A stretch of 40,336 nucleotides of DNA. Origin: an uncultured Prevotellaceae bacterium. GTDB taxonomy: Bacteria; Bacteroidota; Bacteroidia; Bacteroidales; Bacteroidaceae. A program made the translations under genes and the position numbers. Of this stretch, positions 26,992 to 35,814 are shown in pieces. The stretch spans positions 1-40,336 of the forward strand of contig CADADN010000037.1 in the NCBI GenBank assembly GCA_902786665.1, read 5' to 3'. Under the pieces are notes generated by a model. The model made no database searches. It had not been told where the DNA came from and saw nothing but the letters and a program-made list of their open reading frames with translations. Every line of letters begins with the position of its first letter. The first letter of the stretch is position 1.

Positions 26992-27993
26992 TCATTTTGC
27001 CAATTTGGCATTTTCAGAAACAGAGAATTTGATTTTCTTGTTCTTAGGTATTACGGGCTTTTCCCATTCTCCATTGAGGATGCGGATTGTTGTTTTCTTC
27101 CCTACGGGAGCTTCATCAACCGCTTTCTGTAGGTCCATATAATTGCCGTGCCCATCTTTTGCAACGATGAAATCATAGTGCCTGACGTATTTTTTAAGAG
27201 CTGGCACTTGCTTGGCTATTTCGTCAACAAGAAGACCGGCAACAACATGCGCTCCATAGATGTTGTAATGGGTGTTGTCTTCCCTCCCCTTGGGTATCGA
27301 CGGGTTTTCTCCTGGTTTGAACCACATATGGAGCTTTTTCGACCCCTCGACCCCCAAGTTTTGTTCCAATTGGTGTGTGATGGCATTGGCGTCGATGAAA
27401 GCAACTTGCAAGGCTTCGGCCACGTTCTTGGGAGCAATACGGTAATCACCATGGGTGTCGACCAGCACCTCCCCCTCGGTTTTCTTCTCTCCCGTAAACT
27501 CTGTGTCCCTGAGTTTCTCGTCATCATCGTTCTGTGGAACCTGAGTCTGGAAATTCCTTCTCACCACGGCGTTGCACAAGATGGGGATGCCACCTTTCTC
27601 CCTGGTTTCCACTACGAACTTGGTGAGATTGGCGTCAAATGTCGTTCCCGGGTCGGTATGCCGGTCTTCCTTGGGTTTCTCATCGTTGTGCCCAAACTGT
27701 ATGATGACATAGTCGCCAGGCTTGATTTTTTCAAGCACCTTGTCCCATCTTCCCTCGTCGATGAAACTCTTGGATGACCTTCCATTGACGGCATGGTTGT
27801 CAACAATGATGTCGTCAGTGAAGAATCCTTGCAACGCCATCCCCCACCCTCTTTCCGGCTTTTCATTGTCTATGGGTTTGTTGGCCATGGTGGAGTCGCC
27901 AATCATGAAGATGGTGGTCTTTTCCTTGCGAGCGGCAACGAGGACAACGGCCAACCCTGCGATGAGGAGAAATAATAGTGTGTGTTTTCTCAT
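26992..27993 (-). CDS. Rhamnogalacturonan acetylesterase-like SGNH hydrolase with a truncated pectinesterase tail
   Basis: Predicted to remove acetyl groups from pectin (CE12-like). A signal peptide or anchor occupies residues 1-21. The SGNH blocks are GDSTMA (S34 nucleophile), NGRSS, FGHND (102-104) and the D239-x-x-H242 pair in EDNTHYNIYG. Residues about 273-333 (YDFIVAKDGHGNYMDLQKAV...TIRILNGEWEKPVIP) match the very start of a pectin methylesterase (CE8) beta-helix, but the protein stops there, about 200-250 residues short of a full CE8 domain. It lies 62 bases after hisS on the same strand. The remnant suggests descent from an acetylesterase-methylesterase fusion that lost its second domain. 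Confidence 0.9.
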   Translation of the reverse strand: MRKHTLLFLLIAGLAVVLVAARKEKTTIFMIGDSTMANKPIDNEKPERGWGMALQGFFTDDIIVDNHAVNGRSSKSFIDEGRWDKVLEKIKPGDYVIIQFGHNDEKPKEDRHTDPGTTFDANLTKFVVETREKGGIPILCNAVVRRNFQTQVPQNDDDEKLRDTEFTGEKKTEGEVLVDTHGDYRIAPKNVAEALQVAFIDANAITHQLEQNLGVEGSKKLHMWFKPGENPSIPKGREDNTHYNIYGAHVVAGLLVDEIAKQVPALKKYVRHYDFIVAKDGHGNYMDLQKAVDEAPVGKKTTIRILNGEWEKPVIPKNKKIKFSVSENAKLAK

Positions 27994-28014
27994 ATTGGAA
28001 GTGTGGTTAGTGAA

Positions 28015-28041
28015 CTGGCGCGGCTTTTTTTACCGCGCCAG
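28015..28041. terminator. GC-rich hairpin after hisS
   Basis: CTGGCGCGG (28015-28023) pairs with CCGCGCCAG (28033-28041) around a T-rich 9-base loop, in the 62-base gap between hisS and the acetylesterase gene. There is no T-run after the stem in the minus direction, so it may act as a processing or stability element instead of a true terminator. Confidence 0.45.
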
Positions 28042-28055
28042 CCGTAATCATTGTT

Positions 28056-29420
28056 TTATGGCTTTATAATCTGTAACATTTCCTCCGTGGAGACGGTTTT
28101 CTGCTCTCCTGTCTCCATGTTCTTGATGGTGACTTTTTGTTGCTCCATCTCATCCTTTCCTGTCATGGCAACAAAGCGCATGCCCTTGGCGTTGGCGTAG
28201 GACATTTGTTTTTTCATCTTCGCCTTGTCGGGATAGATTTCACAACTGATGCCTGCTGCCCTGCATTTCCCTGCAATGGGTATGCAGTAAGAAGTTTCCT
28301 CTTCTCCAAAATTGATGAACAACACCTCTGTGGCCTTCACTGCTTCCTTGGGATAAAGGTCGAGCGTGTTGAGAACATCGTAGATACGGTCGGCTCCGAA
28401 GGAAATACCCACCCCGCTGAGACCCGGCATTCCGAAGATGCCGGTGAGGTTGTCGTAGCGTCCACCTCCGGTGATGCTTCCCATCTGCACATCAAGAGCC
28501 TTAACCTCAAAGATGGCGCCGGTGTAGTAGTTGAGTCCCCTGGCTAACGTGAGGTCCAGTTCCACCTGGTTGTGGATTTCATCAAGTTTGAGCAAGTCAA
28601 GAATGGTACGCACCTCCTCAACTCCTTTCAGTCCCGTTTCCGAACCCGCTAAGAGCGTGGCGATGGTGTCGAGTTTCTCTTCGTTGGAGCCAGTCATGGC
28701 GATGATGGGCTGTATCTTTTCGATAGCGTCCTTCTTGACGCCCCGGTCCACGAGTTCGGCGTTCACACCATCTACTCCGATTTTGTCGAGTTTGTCGATA
28801 GCCGTAGTGATGTCAACAATCTTGTCGGCTTCTCCTATCACTTCTGCTATACCGGTGAGTATCTTGCGGTTATTGATTTTGATGGCCACTCTTGCGCCGA
28901 ACTTGGTGAACACCTTGTCCATGATTTGCACAAGCTCCACCTCGTTGAGTAGAGAGTCGCTGCCTACGATGTCGGCATCGCATTGGTAGAATTCACGGTA
29001 TCTCCCCTTGGCAGGCCTGTCGGCTCTCCACACGGGTTGTATCTGATATCGCTTGAAAGGCAGTTGGAGTTGGTCTCTATGCATCACCACGAATCTGGCG
29101 AAAGGTACGGTAAGGTCATATCTGAGTCCTTTCTCGCAGAACCTTGCAGCGAGATGTGGCAGATTGCGCTCTTTCCATTCTTCGTCGGTGACATTGCCGA
29201 TGAAGTCACCAGAATTGAGCACCTTGTAGATGAGTTTGTCGCCTTCTTCGCCATATTTGCCAAGGAGGGTGTGTAGGGTCTCCAATGCGGGTGTCTCTAT
29301 TTGTTGGAAGCCGTAAAGAGAGTATACTTCCCTTATGGTGTTGAATATGTAGTTGCGCTTGGCCATCTCGTTTGGCGTGAAGTCGCGAGTCCCTTTGGGT
29401 ATGGATGGTTTTTGTGCCAT
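28056..29420 (-). CDS. hisS: Histidyl-tRNA synthetase
   Basis: Charges tRNA-His; cytoplasmic. 454 residues with the class II synthetase layout: PKGTRDFTP at the start, motif 2 FRYERPQKGR-like sequence appearing as [28 protein letters not shown] in two parts, the histidine-specific [10 protein letters not shown], and GGGRYDNL before [11 protein letters not shown] (motif 3). The C-terminal domain (about 360-454) is the anticodon-binding fold. It follows purA by 17 bases, so both are in one transcription unit. Confidence 0.97.
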   Translation of the reverse strand: MAQKPSIPKGTRDFTPNEMAKRNYIFNTIREVYSLYGFQQIETPALETLHTLLGKYGEEGDKLIYKVLNSGDFIGNVTDEEWKERNLPHLAARFCEKGLRYDLTVPFARFVVMHRDQLQLPFKRYQIQPVWRADRPAKGRYREFYQCDADIVGSDSLLNEVELVQIMDKVFTKFGARVAIKINNRKILTGIAEVIGEADKIVDITTAIDKLDKIGVDGVNAELVDRGVKKDAIEKIQPIIAMTGSNEEKLDTIATLLAGSETGLKGVEEVRTILDLLKLDEIHNQVELDLTLARGLNYYTGAIFEVKALDVQMGSITGGGRYDNLTGIFGMPGLSGVGISFGADRIYDVLNTLDLYPKEAVKATEVLFINFGEEETSYCIPIAGKCRAAGISCEIYPDKAKMKKQMSYANAKGMRFVAMTGKDEMEQQKVTIKNMETGEQKTVSTEEMLQIIKP

Positions 29421-29437
29421 GATGGTTGATGTGAATG

Positions 29438-30712
29438 TTATTTTCTGATGATGGTTTGTTCTCTGTCCGGGCCTATGGATATGATTTTGATGGGTGTGTC
29501 GAGTTGTTCTTCCAGGAATTTTACGTATGCCTTGAAATCATCCGGGAATTGATTTTCGGAAGTCATTTGTGTCATGTCGGTTTTCCATCCAGGTAGTTCC
29601 ACATAGATGGGTTCCAAATTCATCTCGATGTCAAAGGGAAAATCCTCGGTCTTTTCACCGTCCTTTTTATAGGCCACACAAGCCTTGATGGTGTCGAAAC
29701 CATCCAAGACGTCGCTTTTCATCATGATGAGTTGGGTGACGCCGTTGACCATGATGGCGTATCTGAGAGCCACAAGGTCGATCCATCCGCATCTGCGTTC
29801 ACGACCGGTGACCGCTCCGTATTCATGTCCCAGTTGCCTGATGGTGTCGCCCGTGTCGTCAAAGAGTTCTGTGGGGAACGGTCCAGCTCCCACCCGTGTG
29901 CAATACGCTTTCATGATGCCATACACCTCTCCTATCTTGTTGGGGCCAATGCCCAGTCCAGTACATGCACCTGCACAGATGGTGTTTGAGGAAGTGACGA
30001 AGGGATAACTGCCAAAGTCTACATCCAGCATGGTGCCCTGTGCTCCTTCACATAAGATGCTCTTGCCATCCTTGAGGAGTTTGTTGATGACATGTTCGCT
30101 GTCGACGATGTGGAACTGCTTGAGATATTCAACACCCTCCATCCATTTTTCCTCCACATCCTTGATGTCATAATCGACAAATCCAAGGTTGCGGAGCATT
30201 TGTTCGTGACGAGCCTTGTGTTCGGCATACTTTTGTTCGAAGTTTTCGAAGATGTCGCCCACCCTCAATCCATTTCTTGAAACCTTGTCAGTGTAGGTGG
30301 GGCCGATGCCTTTTCCCGTGGTTCCCACCTTGCCCTTGCCTTTGGCGGCTTCAAGTGCTGCATCAAGGATGCGGTGTGTTGGCATGATGAGGTGTGCCTT
30401 TTTTGAGACATAAAGTCTGTCTTTCAAGTTGTGGCCACTTTTTTCAAGGTCCTTGGCCTCGTCCATAAAGAGGTCTGGTGCAAGCACCACGCCGTTTCCG
30501 ATGATGTTGACCTTTCCTCCCTGAAAGATTCCCGACGGAATGCTTCTGAGTACGTATTTCTGCCCCTCGAACTCGAGCGTGTGTCCCGCATTAGGTCCAC
30601 CTTGGAACCTTGCCACCACATCGTAATTCGGTGTGAGCACATCAACTACTTTTCCTTTGCCTTCATCGCCCCATTGCAGTCCAAGGAGCACGTCAACTTT
30701 TCCTTTGTTCAT
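29438..30712 (-). CDS. purA: Adenylosuccinate synthetase
   Basis: Converts IMP and aspartate to adenylosuccinate with GTP, in AMP synthesis. 424 residues with the N-terminal P-loop [30 protein letters not shown], the [23 protein letters not shown] stretch read in parts, and [11 protein letters not shown]. The start at 30712 is set by the family's N-terminus ([11 protein letters not shown]). It overlaps the 3' end of fur by 20 bases, so purA translation is likely coupled to fur. Confidence 0.97.
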   Translation of the reverse strand: MNKGKVDVLLGLQWGDEGKGKVVDVLTPNYDVVARFQGGPNAGHTLEFEGQKYVLRSIPSGIFQGGKVNIIGNGVVLAPDLFMDEAKDLEKSGHNLKDRLYVSKKAHLIMPTHRILDAALEAAKGKGKVGTTGKGIGPTYTDKVSRNGLRVGDIFENFEQKYAEHKARHEQMLRNLGFVDYDIKDVEEKWMEGVEYLKQFHIVDSEHVINKLLKDGKSILCEGAQGTMLDVDFGSYPFVTSSNTICAGACTGLGIGPNKIGEVYGIMKAYCTRVGAGPFPTELFDDTGDTIRQLGHEYGAVTGRERRCGWIDLVALRYAIMVNGVTQLIMMKSDVLDGFDTIKACVAYKKDGEKTEDFPFDIEMNLEPIYVELPGWKTDMTQMTSENQFPDDFKAYVKFLEEQLDTPIKIISIGPDREQTIIRK

Positions 30713-31205
30713 TTTTAGGATTATTATTGGTTTTGTTTGTCTTCTTCTTGTTCTTCGCCCTGTTGATTTTTGTTTGACAGGAGCTGCACACCCCATAAAT
30801 GTAAAGAGAGTATCCCGTTGGGTGGAATCTCTTCATTTTAAGGTTTTGTATAGTATCGTAGACCAATGTCCCAGGCACTTCCTTGACCTTTCCGCAAATG
30901 GTGCATATTTGATGACAATGGTTGTCGTTTTGGAAATTGGCCTCATAAAGGGTTTCTTGTTGGAAATTGTGTCTGACAACAAGCCTTAATTTAATAAACA
31001 GATGTATGGCATTGTAGAGGGTTGCCCGACTCACCCTAAAGAAATCCTGCTCCATCTTGGCGCTGAGTTCCTCCAGGGTGAAATGCCCGTTCATATTGTA
31101 TATGGCATCAAGTATGGCAAACCGTTCCGGGGTCTTCCTGCAATTGTTCTCCTCCAGATAGTTGGTCAGAGTGAGCCTTGCTCTCTGCAAAATATAGTCA
31201 TCCAT
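30693..31205 (-). CDS. Fur-family metal-dependent repressor
   Basis: 170 residues. An N-terminal winged helix (NNCRKTPERFAILDAIY, then FRVSRATLYNAIHLF recognition region) precedes the metal-binding dimer domain with NDNHCHQICTICGK and a CSSC pair, which resemble Fur/PerR sites. Which metal or signal it senses is not clear, so no fur/perR/zur symbol is given. The C-terminus is very basic and Asn-rich (NRAKNKKKTNKTNNN). The ATG at 31205 is chosen because an upstream in-frame TTG at 31235 lies inside the -7 box. It is the first gene of a fur-purA-hisS unit. feoAB and rubrerythrin are plausible targets, though no binding site was found. Confidence 0.92.
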   Translation of the reverse strand: MDDYILQRARLTLTNYLEENNCRKTPERFAILDAIYNMNGHFTLEELSAKMEQDFFRVSRATLYNAIHLFIKLRLVVRHNFQQETLYEANFQNDNHCHQICTICGKVKEVPGTLVYDTIQNLKMKRFHPTGYSLYIYGVCSSCQTKINRAKNKKKTNKTNNNPKNEQRKS

Positions 31206-31232
31206 CAATGCGAGGGTGTTGCTTGCGGATTG

Positions 31233-31264
31233 CAAAGTTACACAAAAAGCGAATGAAAAGCAAA
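31233..31264 (-). promoter_or_regulatory. Promoter of the fur-purA-hisS unit
   Basis: On the minus strand TTTG (31261-31264), 20 bases and TAACTTTG (31233-31240) match the consensus. The ATG at 31205 follows about 28 bases after the -7 box. Confidence 0.75.
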
Positions 31265-31444
31265 TAATTTGAAATTAAAAAATGAAAAATCGGAAAATGA
31301 GGAACATAGAAAGAACAACTTGGTATAAAAAATAAACAACAGGAGTCAAAGGTTACCTATGATCACTTAAACCATCTTTTTTAACTTGTGTCGAAGTATT
31401 GTTATCTTTCAGATCACCTTTGAATGAAAATATCGAAGTGTTAT

Positions 31445-31477
31445 TTTGGCATTTCACCTATTTATTCTTTACCTTTG
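31445..31477 (+). promoter_or_regulatory. Promoter of the outer-membrane protein gene
   Basis: TTTG (31445-31448), 21 bases and TACCTTTG (31470-31477), about 41 bases before the ATG at 31519. Confidence 0.7.
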
Positions 31478-31518
31478 CACAGTTGAACCAAAAGAACATT
31501 CCAGAAATTGCAATTCCT

Positions 31519-32166
31519 ATGAAAAAGTTATTTGTTTTCATCCTACTCATAGTGCCGCTTCATATGGCAGCACAGTGGCAAAACAATGACTCCTACCAAG
31601 CCACATCCTCTCAACAACAGAAGAAAACCACAACTTACAAGGAACCGTTGGTAACCGTTGGACTCCATCACACGGGCGATTTCTATAAAAAAGCCGCCGG
31701 TGTGGGGCTCGGGTTGATAATGAACATCGGTCGCTACAAAGACGTGATGAGCTTCACAGCAGGTGTGGAGTTCATCGAGTATCTCGCTGGCGACCCAAGG
31801 CCGGAAGGAGAGGACAACGGCATTGGCGTTGTGTCTGCTGGAGGACAAGTGGTCATCCCAGTCACGGCGAGACTACATCTCTTTCCCACCAGCAAGCAGA
31901 CGAAATTCTACATAGCTTGTGGTGCCGAGTATGGCATCAGGGCTCATGAGGGCGGTGTGTTCAAGCATCTATACCCCGATGACAAAGCCCTGCGTTCCAG
32001 TTCCTTTGCCATCGTTCCAATGATAGGATGGAAAAGTCGCGTTGCCGACTTCGGCGTCTATTACAAGCACTATACCAGCAAGCCTTTCTATGACTCCATC
32101 GATGGCAAGCGTAACCTGGGCGCCGAGGAAGCACGGATAGGCTATTTTCTCACCTGCTACTTCTGA
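31519..32166 (+). CDS. Outer-membrane beta-barrel protein
   Basis: 215 residues with a signal peptide (MKKLFVFILLIVPLHMAAQ). After a Gln/Ser/Thr-rich spacer (20-37) come alternating hydrophobic beta-strands such as VTVGLHHTGDFY, GVGLGLIMNI, MSFTAGVEFIEYL, TKFYIACGAEYGIRA and ADFGVYYKHYTS. The final residues RIGYFLTCYF end in an aromatic, as is normal for outer-membrane barrels. The size suggests about eight strands. Function unknown. Start chosen at the signal peptide and downstream of the promoter, not at the earlier in-frame codon at 31399. Confidence 0.8.
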   Translation: MKKLFVFILLIVPLHMAAQWQNNDSYQATSSQQQKKTTTYKEPLVTVGLHHTGDFYKKAAGVGLGLIMNIGRYKDVMSFTAGVEFIEYLAGDPRPEGEDNGIGVVSAGGQVVIPVTARLHLFPTSKQTKFYIACGAEYGIRAHEGGVFKHLYPDDKALRSSSFAIVPMIGWKSRVADFGVYYKHYTSKPFYDSIDGKRNLGAEEARIGYFLTCYF

Positions 32167-32245
32167 CGAATGAGTTGCCCTCACTTCATCGGGTGAGGAA
32201 CGGCCCCAATTCGGCACTTTCCACCCCAAAAGAGTACATCAGCTT

Positions 32246-33229
32246 CTATTCACCCTTGAGAATTTTCCTCAGAGTGAAATAGGCTTCTTCTTGCATTCGA
32301 AAGAATGCCCAGAAAGGTCTTAATGGCATATAGCCTGGCTTCAGACGTAGGGCGAGAGGCAACCTCCTTGTCTCTATGTCTCTCCATATCCTTTTCATCT
32401 CTTTCAGCCCATAAAGACGGTCTTCAGGAGAAAGAGACCTGCGGTTATGAAAATAAAACATATAGGTGGCGATGAGGTTGATCCATCTCTCACGTTCATA
32501 GACATCGAGCAGCCTCTCTTCCACGCCGACTTTCATCATCTGTTTCCGCATGCTCTCGTTGGCTCGCAAGTAGTCGAAACGTCGCACACTGACCTGATGG
32601 GTGACCGAATCCGGGTGTTGCCTGTAATGATACACCCCAGCGCATTGCCTTACCTCCCTTGCATTAAGGTAATGGATTCTTGTGGTGTTGTCATCGCTGT
32701 ATGCGTGTGAGCTGTCGTCGAATGGGAAACGTTTGTGGATTCCTGTCCTTACCATGTATAATCCATGGATGCACCATGTCAGGCTGGCCTCAAAGGCCTC
32801 TTGGCCGGAAAGCGTGGTGAAGGGAGGCATTGGATAATGTCGCACCGTACCATCTTGAAACACTTGTTCCACTTGGAACAACACGCAGTCGGTTTCAGGA
32901 TGCTCGTCAAGCACCGTTGCCGCCCTTTCCACGGCATCGGCGCTGAACCAGTCGTCACTGTCAAGCATGCAGACATAATCCCCGTCGGCCATCTGCAGTG
33001 CGATGTTGCGCGCCTTGGCCTGTCCCACATTTTGTCGTAAGTGTTTCACCACAATGCGATTGTCTCTCTCTGCAGCATGGTCAAGCATGTCGGGCGTGCC
33101 ATCGGTGGAGCCATCGTCCACGCAAATCACCTGAATGTCTTTCCATGTTTGTAAGAGAAGGGAGTCAAGACATTGTTGGAGGTAGTCCTGGCTGTTGTAT
33201 GCCGCCACAAGAACACTAACTCGACTCAT
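32246..33229 (-). CDS. Family 2 glycosyltransferase
   Basis: A 327-residue GT-A enzyme that adds a sugar to a surface glycan at the inner membrane face. The N-terminus shows VSVLVAAYNSQDYLQQCLDS, VDDGSTDGT and the nucleotide-sugar/metal motif LDSDDW (about residues 92-97). The C-terminal half is helical and basic, and sugar specificity cannot be read from it. The ATG overlaps the end of the flippase gene by 14 bases, so the two are co-translated. Confidence 0.93.
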   Translation of the reverse strand: MSRVSVLVAAYNSQDYLQQCLDSLLLQTWKDIQVICVDDGSTDGTPDMLDHAAERDNRIVVKHLRQNVGQAKARNIALQMADGDYVCMLDSDDWFSADAVERAATVLDEHPETDCVLFQVEQVFQDGTVRHYPMPPFTTLSGQEAFEASLTWCIHGLYMVRTGIHKRFPFDDSSHAYSDDNTTRIHYLNAREVRQCAGVYHYRQHPDSVTHQVSVRRFDYLRANESMRKQMMKVGVEERLLDVYERERWINLIATYMFYFHNRRSLSPEDRLYGLKEMKRIWRDIETRRLPLALRLKPGYMPLRPFWAFFRMQEEAYFTLRKILKGE

Positions 33230-34721
33230 GTGAGAATCTCTTTTTTACTTTGGAAACGAGTGACTGCCACAAGGAGGTCTTCTGCCGCAAAATCAAGATG
33301 GAAGTAACCAAGCTGGCACACCCCAGGAGTATGCCAAGCCCCCAATACCACCAGGGATTTCGGATGAAGGTGACCAAATAGGCGAGAATGCCGAATGGCA
33401 GTTGCATCATCGCATATGCCCTGACACTGCACGACATCCGATACCCGTACTTGTAACGGGCGTAAAACAAGATGACTATGAAGTCGATGATGCCCACGAC
33501 GGTGATGGCGATGCCGCAGCCCAACAATTCCCACTTGACAAAAGCCAAAACCACGCCTATTACGAGCAAGATGTCGTAAATGGCTTCCAACAAAAGGTAA
33601 GATATGGAATCTCCTTTCGCTAATGGCAGGTAGGAGATAGGGAGCTTGATGGCCCTGAAATACATGGCGAACATGGTGACTTGCATCATGCTGATCGCCG
33701 GTGTGAACTTACCGGAATACAACAGAGGGATGAGGATGGGCAGCATGATGGTGAAGAACACGAGCATGGGAGAGACCAGGAGGAAGGATACCTCGATTTG
33801 TCGGTTGACAACGGTGCTGGTGGTGGTTGAAAGGTTGTGGCAAGCAGAGAGCCGGGGGAAGAAGTCTGTCTCCATCGCAGAGAACACCATGCCGGCATAA
33901 ACCATGGTCATCATATACCCCGCACTGTATAGTCCTACCATGTCGAGAGATGAAGTATAGTAGCTCAGGAACGAGCGTATGACAAATTCAGCACCGCTTC
34001 CAAGGATTCCTGCCACGACGAAAGCGATGCCCAGACGTACCATGCTCATCCCTTTGTTCAGACTATGCTTGTCTTTTGCGTAGGAGAAGGGAAAGATACG
34101 ATAGGAATACCCGATGGTGAGTGCCATCTGGGTGAAAGCCATAAGGACGAGAGAGGGCACAATGGCTTTCTCGCCGAAATAATAGTAGAGCGGTACGGAA
34201 GTGAACAGCGCTGCAAGAACATTATAAAAAGATATGTAGGCCAGGTTTTTCAATTTCCGCATTCCCTTGAGAATGGCCATCTCGCCACCGGTGACAGCCA
34301 TCATCGCCACGATGGGTGAAAGAAGGATGAAATGCAAGGTATGGTCTCCCCATCCAAACGTCCATTTGCTGAGCAAATGGCTGAGAACGATGCAGAGGAG
34401 CATGCCTGCCAAACCTGTGATGACACACCATGAGCGCACCATCCTCACCATGCGTTCCAACTCCGTCTTGTCCTCGTTGTCGTAAGCTTCTGAGATGTTT
34501 TTCACGGCACTCATGGAGATGCCGAGGTTGGTGGAATTGGCGAGCAAGTTGATTGTGGAATTGAATAGGGAAATCAATCCCATGCCGGCAGGTCCAAGAA
34601 TCGTTGCAACAAGTTTGTTGCGCACTATGCCCACCAGGATGTTCACTCCTTGCACGCCACCAAACAGGCCCGTATATTTGAGGATATGCGAATAACTGTC
34701 GGTCTTCTTCGTCTTTTTCAT
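33216..34721 (-). CDS. Wzx-type polysaccharide flippase
   Basis: A 501-residue membrane protein of the MOP superfamily with about 12 or more hydrophobic segments. It would flip lipid-linked sugar units across the inner membrane. Typical start: YTGLFGGVQGVNILVGIVRNKLVATILGPAGMGL, read in parts, which resembles the O-antigen translocase branch. The ATG at 34721 is chosen by homology; 68 further codons upstream are open but would run into the divergent promoter region. No polymerase (wzy) or initiating transferase lies nearby. Confidence 0.9.
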   Translation of the reverse strand: MKKTKKTDSYSHILKYTGLFGGVQGVNILVGIVRNKLVATILGPAGMGLISLFNSTINLLANSTNLGISMSAVKNISEAYDNEDKTELERMVRMVRSWCVITGLAGMLLCIVLSHLLSKWTFGWGDHTLHFILLSPIVAMMAVTGGEMAILKGMRKLKNLAYISFYNVLAALFTSVPLYYYFGEKAIVPSLVLMAFTQMALTIGYSYRIFPFSYAKDKHSLNKGMSMVRLGIAFVVAGILGSGAEFVIRSFLSYYTSSLDMVGLYSAGYMMTMVYAGMVFSAMETDFFPRLSACHNLSTTTSTVVNRQIEVSFLLVSPMLVFFTIMLPILIPLLYSGKFTPAISMMQVTMFAMYFRAIKLPISYLPLAKGDSISYLLLEAIYDILLVIGVVLAFVKWELLGCGIAITVVGIIDFIVILFYARYKYGYRMSCSVRAYAMMQLPFGILAYLVTFIRNPWWYWGLGILLGCASLVTSILILRQKTSLWQSLVSKVKKRFSHESS

Positions 34722-34881
34722 GTGTGTTCGTAATATTAACGTTAAAATATAGGTTTTATTATGTAAATACGTTAAAAGAGTACATGAGGCAGATGTAGTG
34801 ACATGACACTCAAATACGAATCGTAGTGAATAAATAATCTTTTTTCTCACATAATCGGATTTTTTCATTACCTTTGCAGTT
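34722..34881. promoter_or_regulatory. Divergent promoter region of the glycan cluster
   Basis: Contains a 10-base palindrome TTAACGTTAA (34736-34745) and a direct repeat ACGTTAAAA (34739-34747, 34769-34777) 30 bases apart, three helical turns. The minus-strand flippase promoter was not recognised; these elements may bind a regulator. The plus-strand -7 box is listed separately. Confidence 0.4.
34869..34876 (+). promoter_or_regulatory. -7 box five bases before the GT2 start codon
   Basis: TACCTTTG matches the consensus exactly, but the ATG starts at 34882. A transcript from here would have almost no leader. No good -33 element was found at 19-21 bases. Confidence 0.5.
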
Positions 34882-35814
34882 ATGAATCTAAGCGTCATAG
34901 TACCTGTATATCGTGTGGAAGACACGCTCCAACGTTGTGTGGACAGTGTGTTGTGCCAGACCTATGCCGACTACGAATTAATCTTGGTGGACGATGGCTC
35001 TCCTGACGGTTCTGGTGCGATTTGCGATGAATATGCTTCACATCATTCCCACGTGCGTGTCATCCACAAAGAAAATGGAGGCTTGTCGTCAGCCCGTAAT
35101 GCCGGCATCGAAATGGCACAAGGCGAATACATTACATTCATCGACAGTGATGATTTCATTGGTGAGAACACGTTGCCCGTTCTCATGGCACGTTTGGAAG
35201 CCCATCCCGATTACGACATTCTGGAGTATCCGGTCTACTGGCATCATGGTGGCAAAGATGCCGTCGTCATGAAGTTCGGCGTGAACACCTATGATGACAT
35301 GCGCGAATACTGGCTTCGTGGCAAGGCTTACAACCACTCCTACGCATGCAACAAAGTGTTTGTAAGACGCTTGTTCGACCATGTCCGTTTTGTGGAAGGG
35401 CGCAAATTCGAGGATGTACACACACTTCCCTTGTTGCTCGAATATGCCAGAAGGATTTGCACAACCGAGGAAGGCGTATATTATTACACCAGCAATCCCA
35501 ACGGCATCACCAACAATCCTGGTGCTGATGGCTTGCGCGACCTTCTGGAAGCTCACGTCAACCAACTCCGTCGGCTCGGACTCACCGACCATCTCACAGA
35601 ATACTACGCACATGTCCTCAACGTTCAACTGGATGCCTACTCCGCCACCCGCGACGCCCCCATCCTCCCCACCCCACCCGTTACCTCGTCTTCCATTCGC
35701 GGTTTAGGCATGGGTGTGAAGACACAAGCGAAATTACGAATGCTGCAATTAATTGGAATCAAGAACTTATGCAAACTACACCGTCTCATCCATCCGTCGA
35801 GAAGCCACCTTTGA
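34882..35814 (+). CDS. Family 2 glycosyltransferase
   Basis: 310 residues, GT-A fold: LSVIVPVYRVEDTLQRCVDS, LVDDGSPDGSG, NGGLSSARNAGI and the metal motif IDSDDF (about residues 90-95). The family N-terminus begins right at this ATG, so no later start is possible. The C-terminal part contains a proline-rich stretch (about 253-265). It is first of three plus-strand transferase genes; the next gene begins inside its last 46 bases in another frame. Confidence 0.93.
   Translation: MNLSVIVPVYRVEDTLQRCVDSVLCQTYADYELILVDDGSPDGSGAICDEYASHHSHVRVIHKENGGLSSARNAGIEMAQGEYITFIDSDDFIGENTLPVLMARLEAHPDYDILEYPVYWHHGGKDAVVMKFGVNTYDDMREYWLRGKAYNHSYACNKVFVRRLFDHVRFVEGRKFEDVHTLPLLLEYARRICTTEEGVYYYTSNPNGITNNPGADGLRDLLEAHVNQLRRLGLTDHLTEYYAHVLNVQLDAYSATRDAPILPTPPVTSSSIRGLGMGVKTQAKLRMLQLIGIKNLCKLHRLIHPSRSHL

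Larger units (their letters stand above)
31206..31518. other. Divergent intergenic region between the Fur-family gene and the outer-membrane protein gene
   Basis: Contains the two promoters listed separately and an AT-rich middle with no coding capacity. The reading frame of the plus-strand gene is open upstream to 31399, but that part overlaps its promoter and is therefore not translated. No RNA gene was seen. Confidence 0.5.

Noticed and set aside
31399-31518. N-terminal extension of the outer-membrane protein
   Set aside because: It contains the promoter, and the signal peptide starts at 31519.
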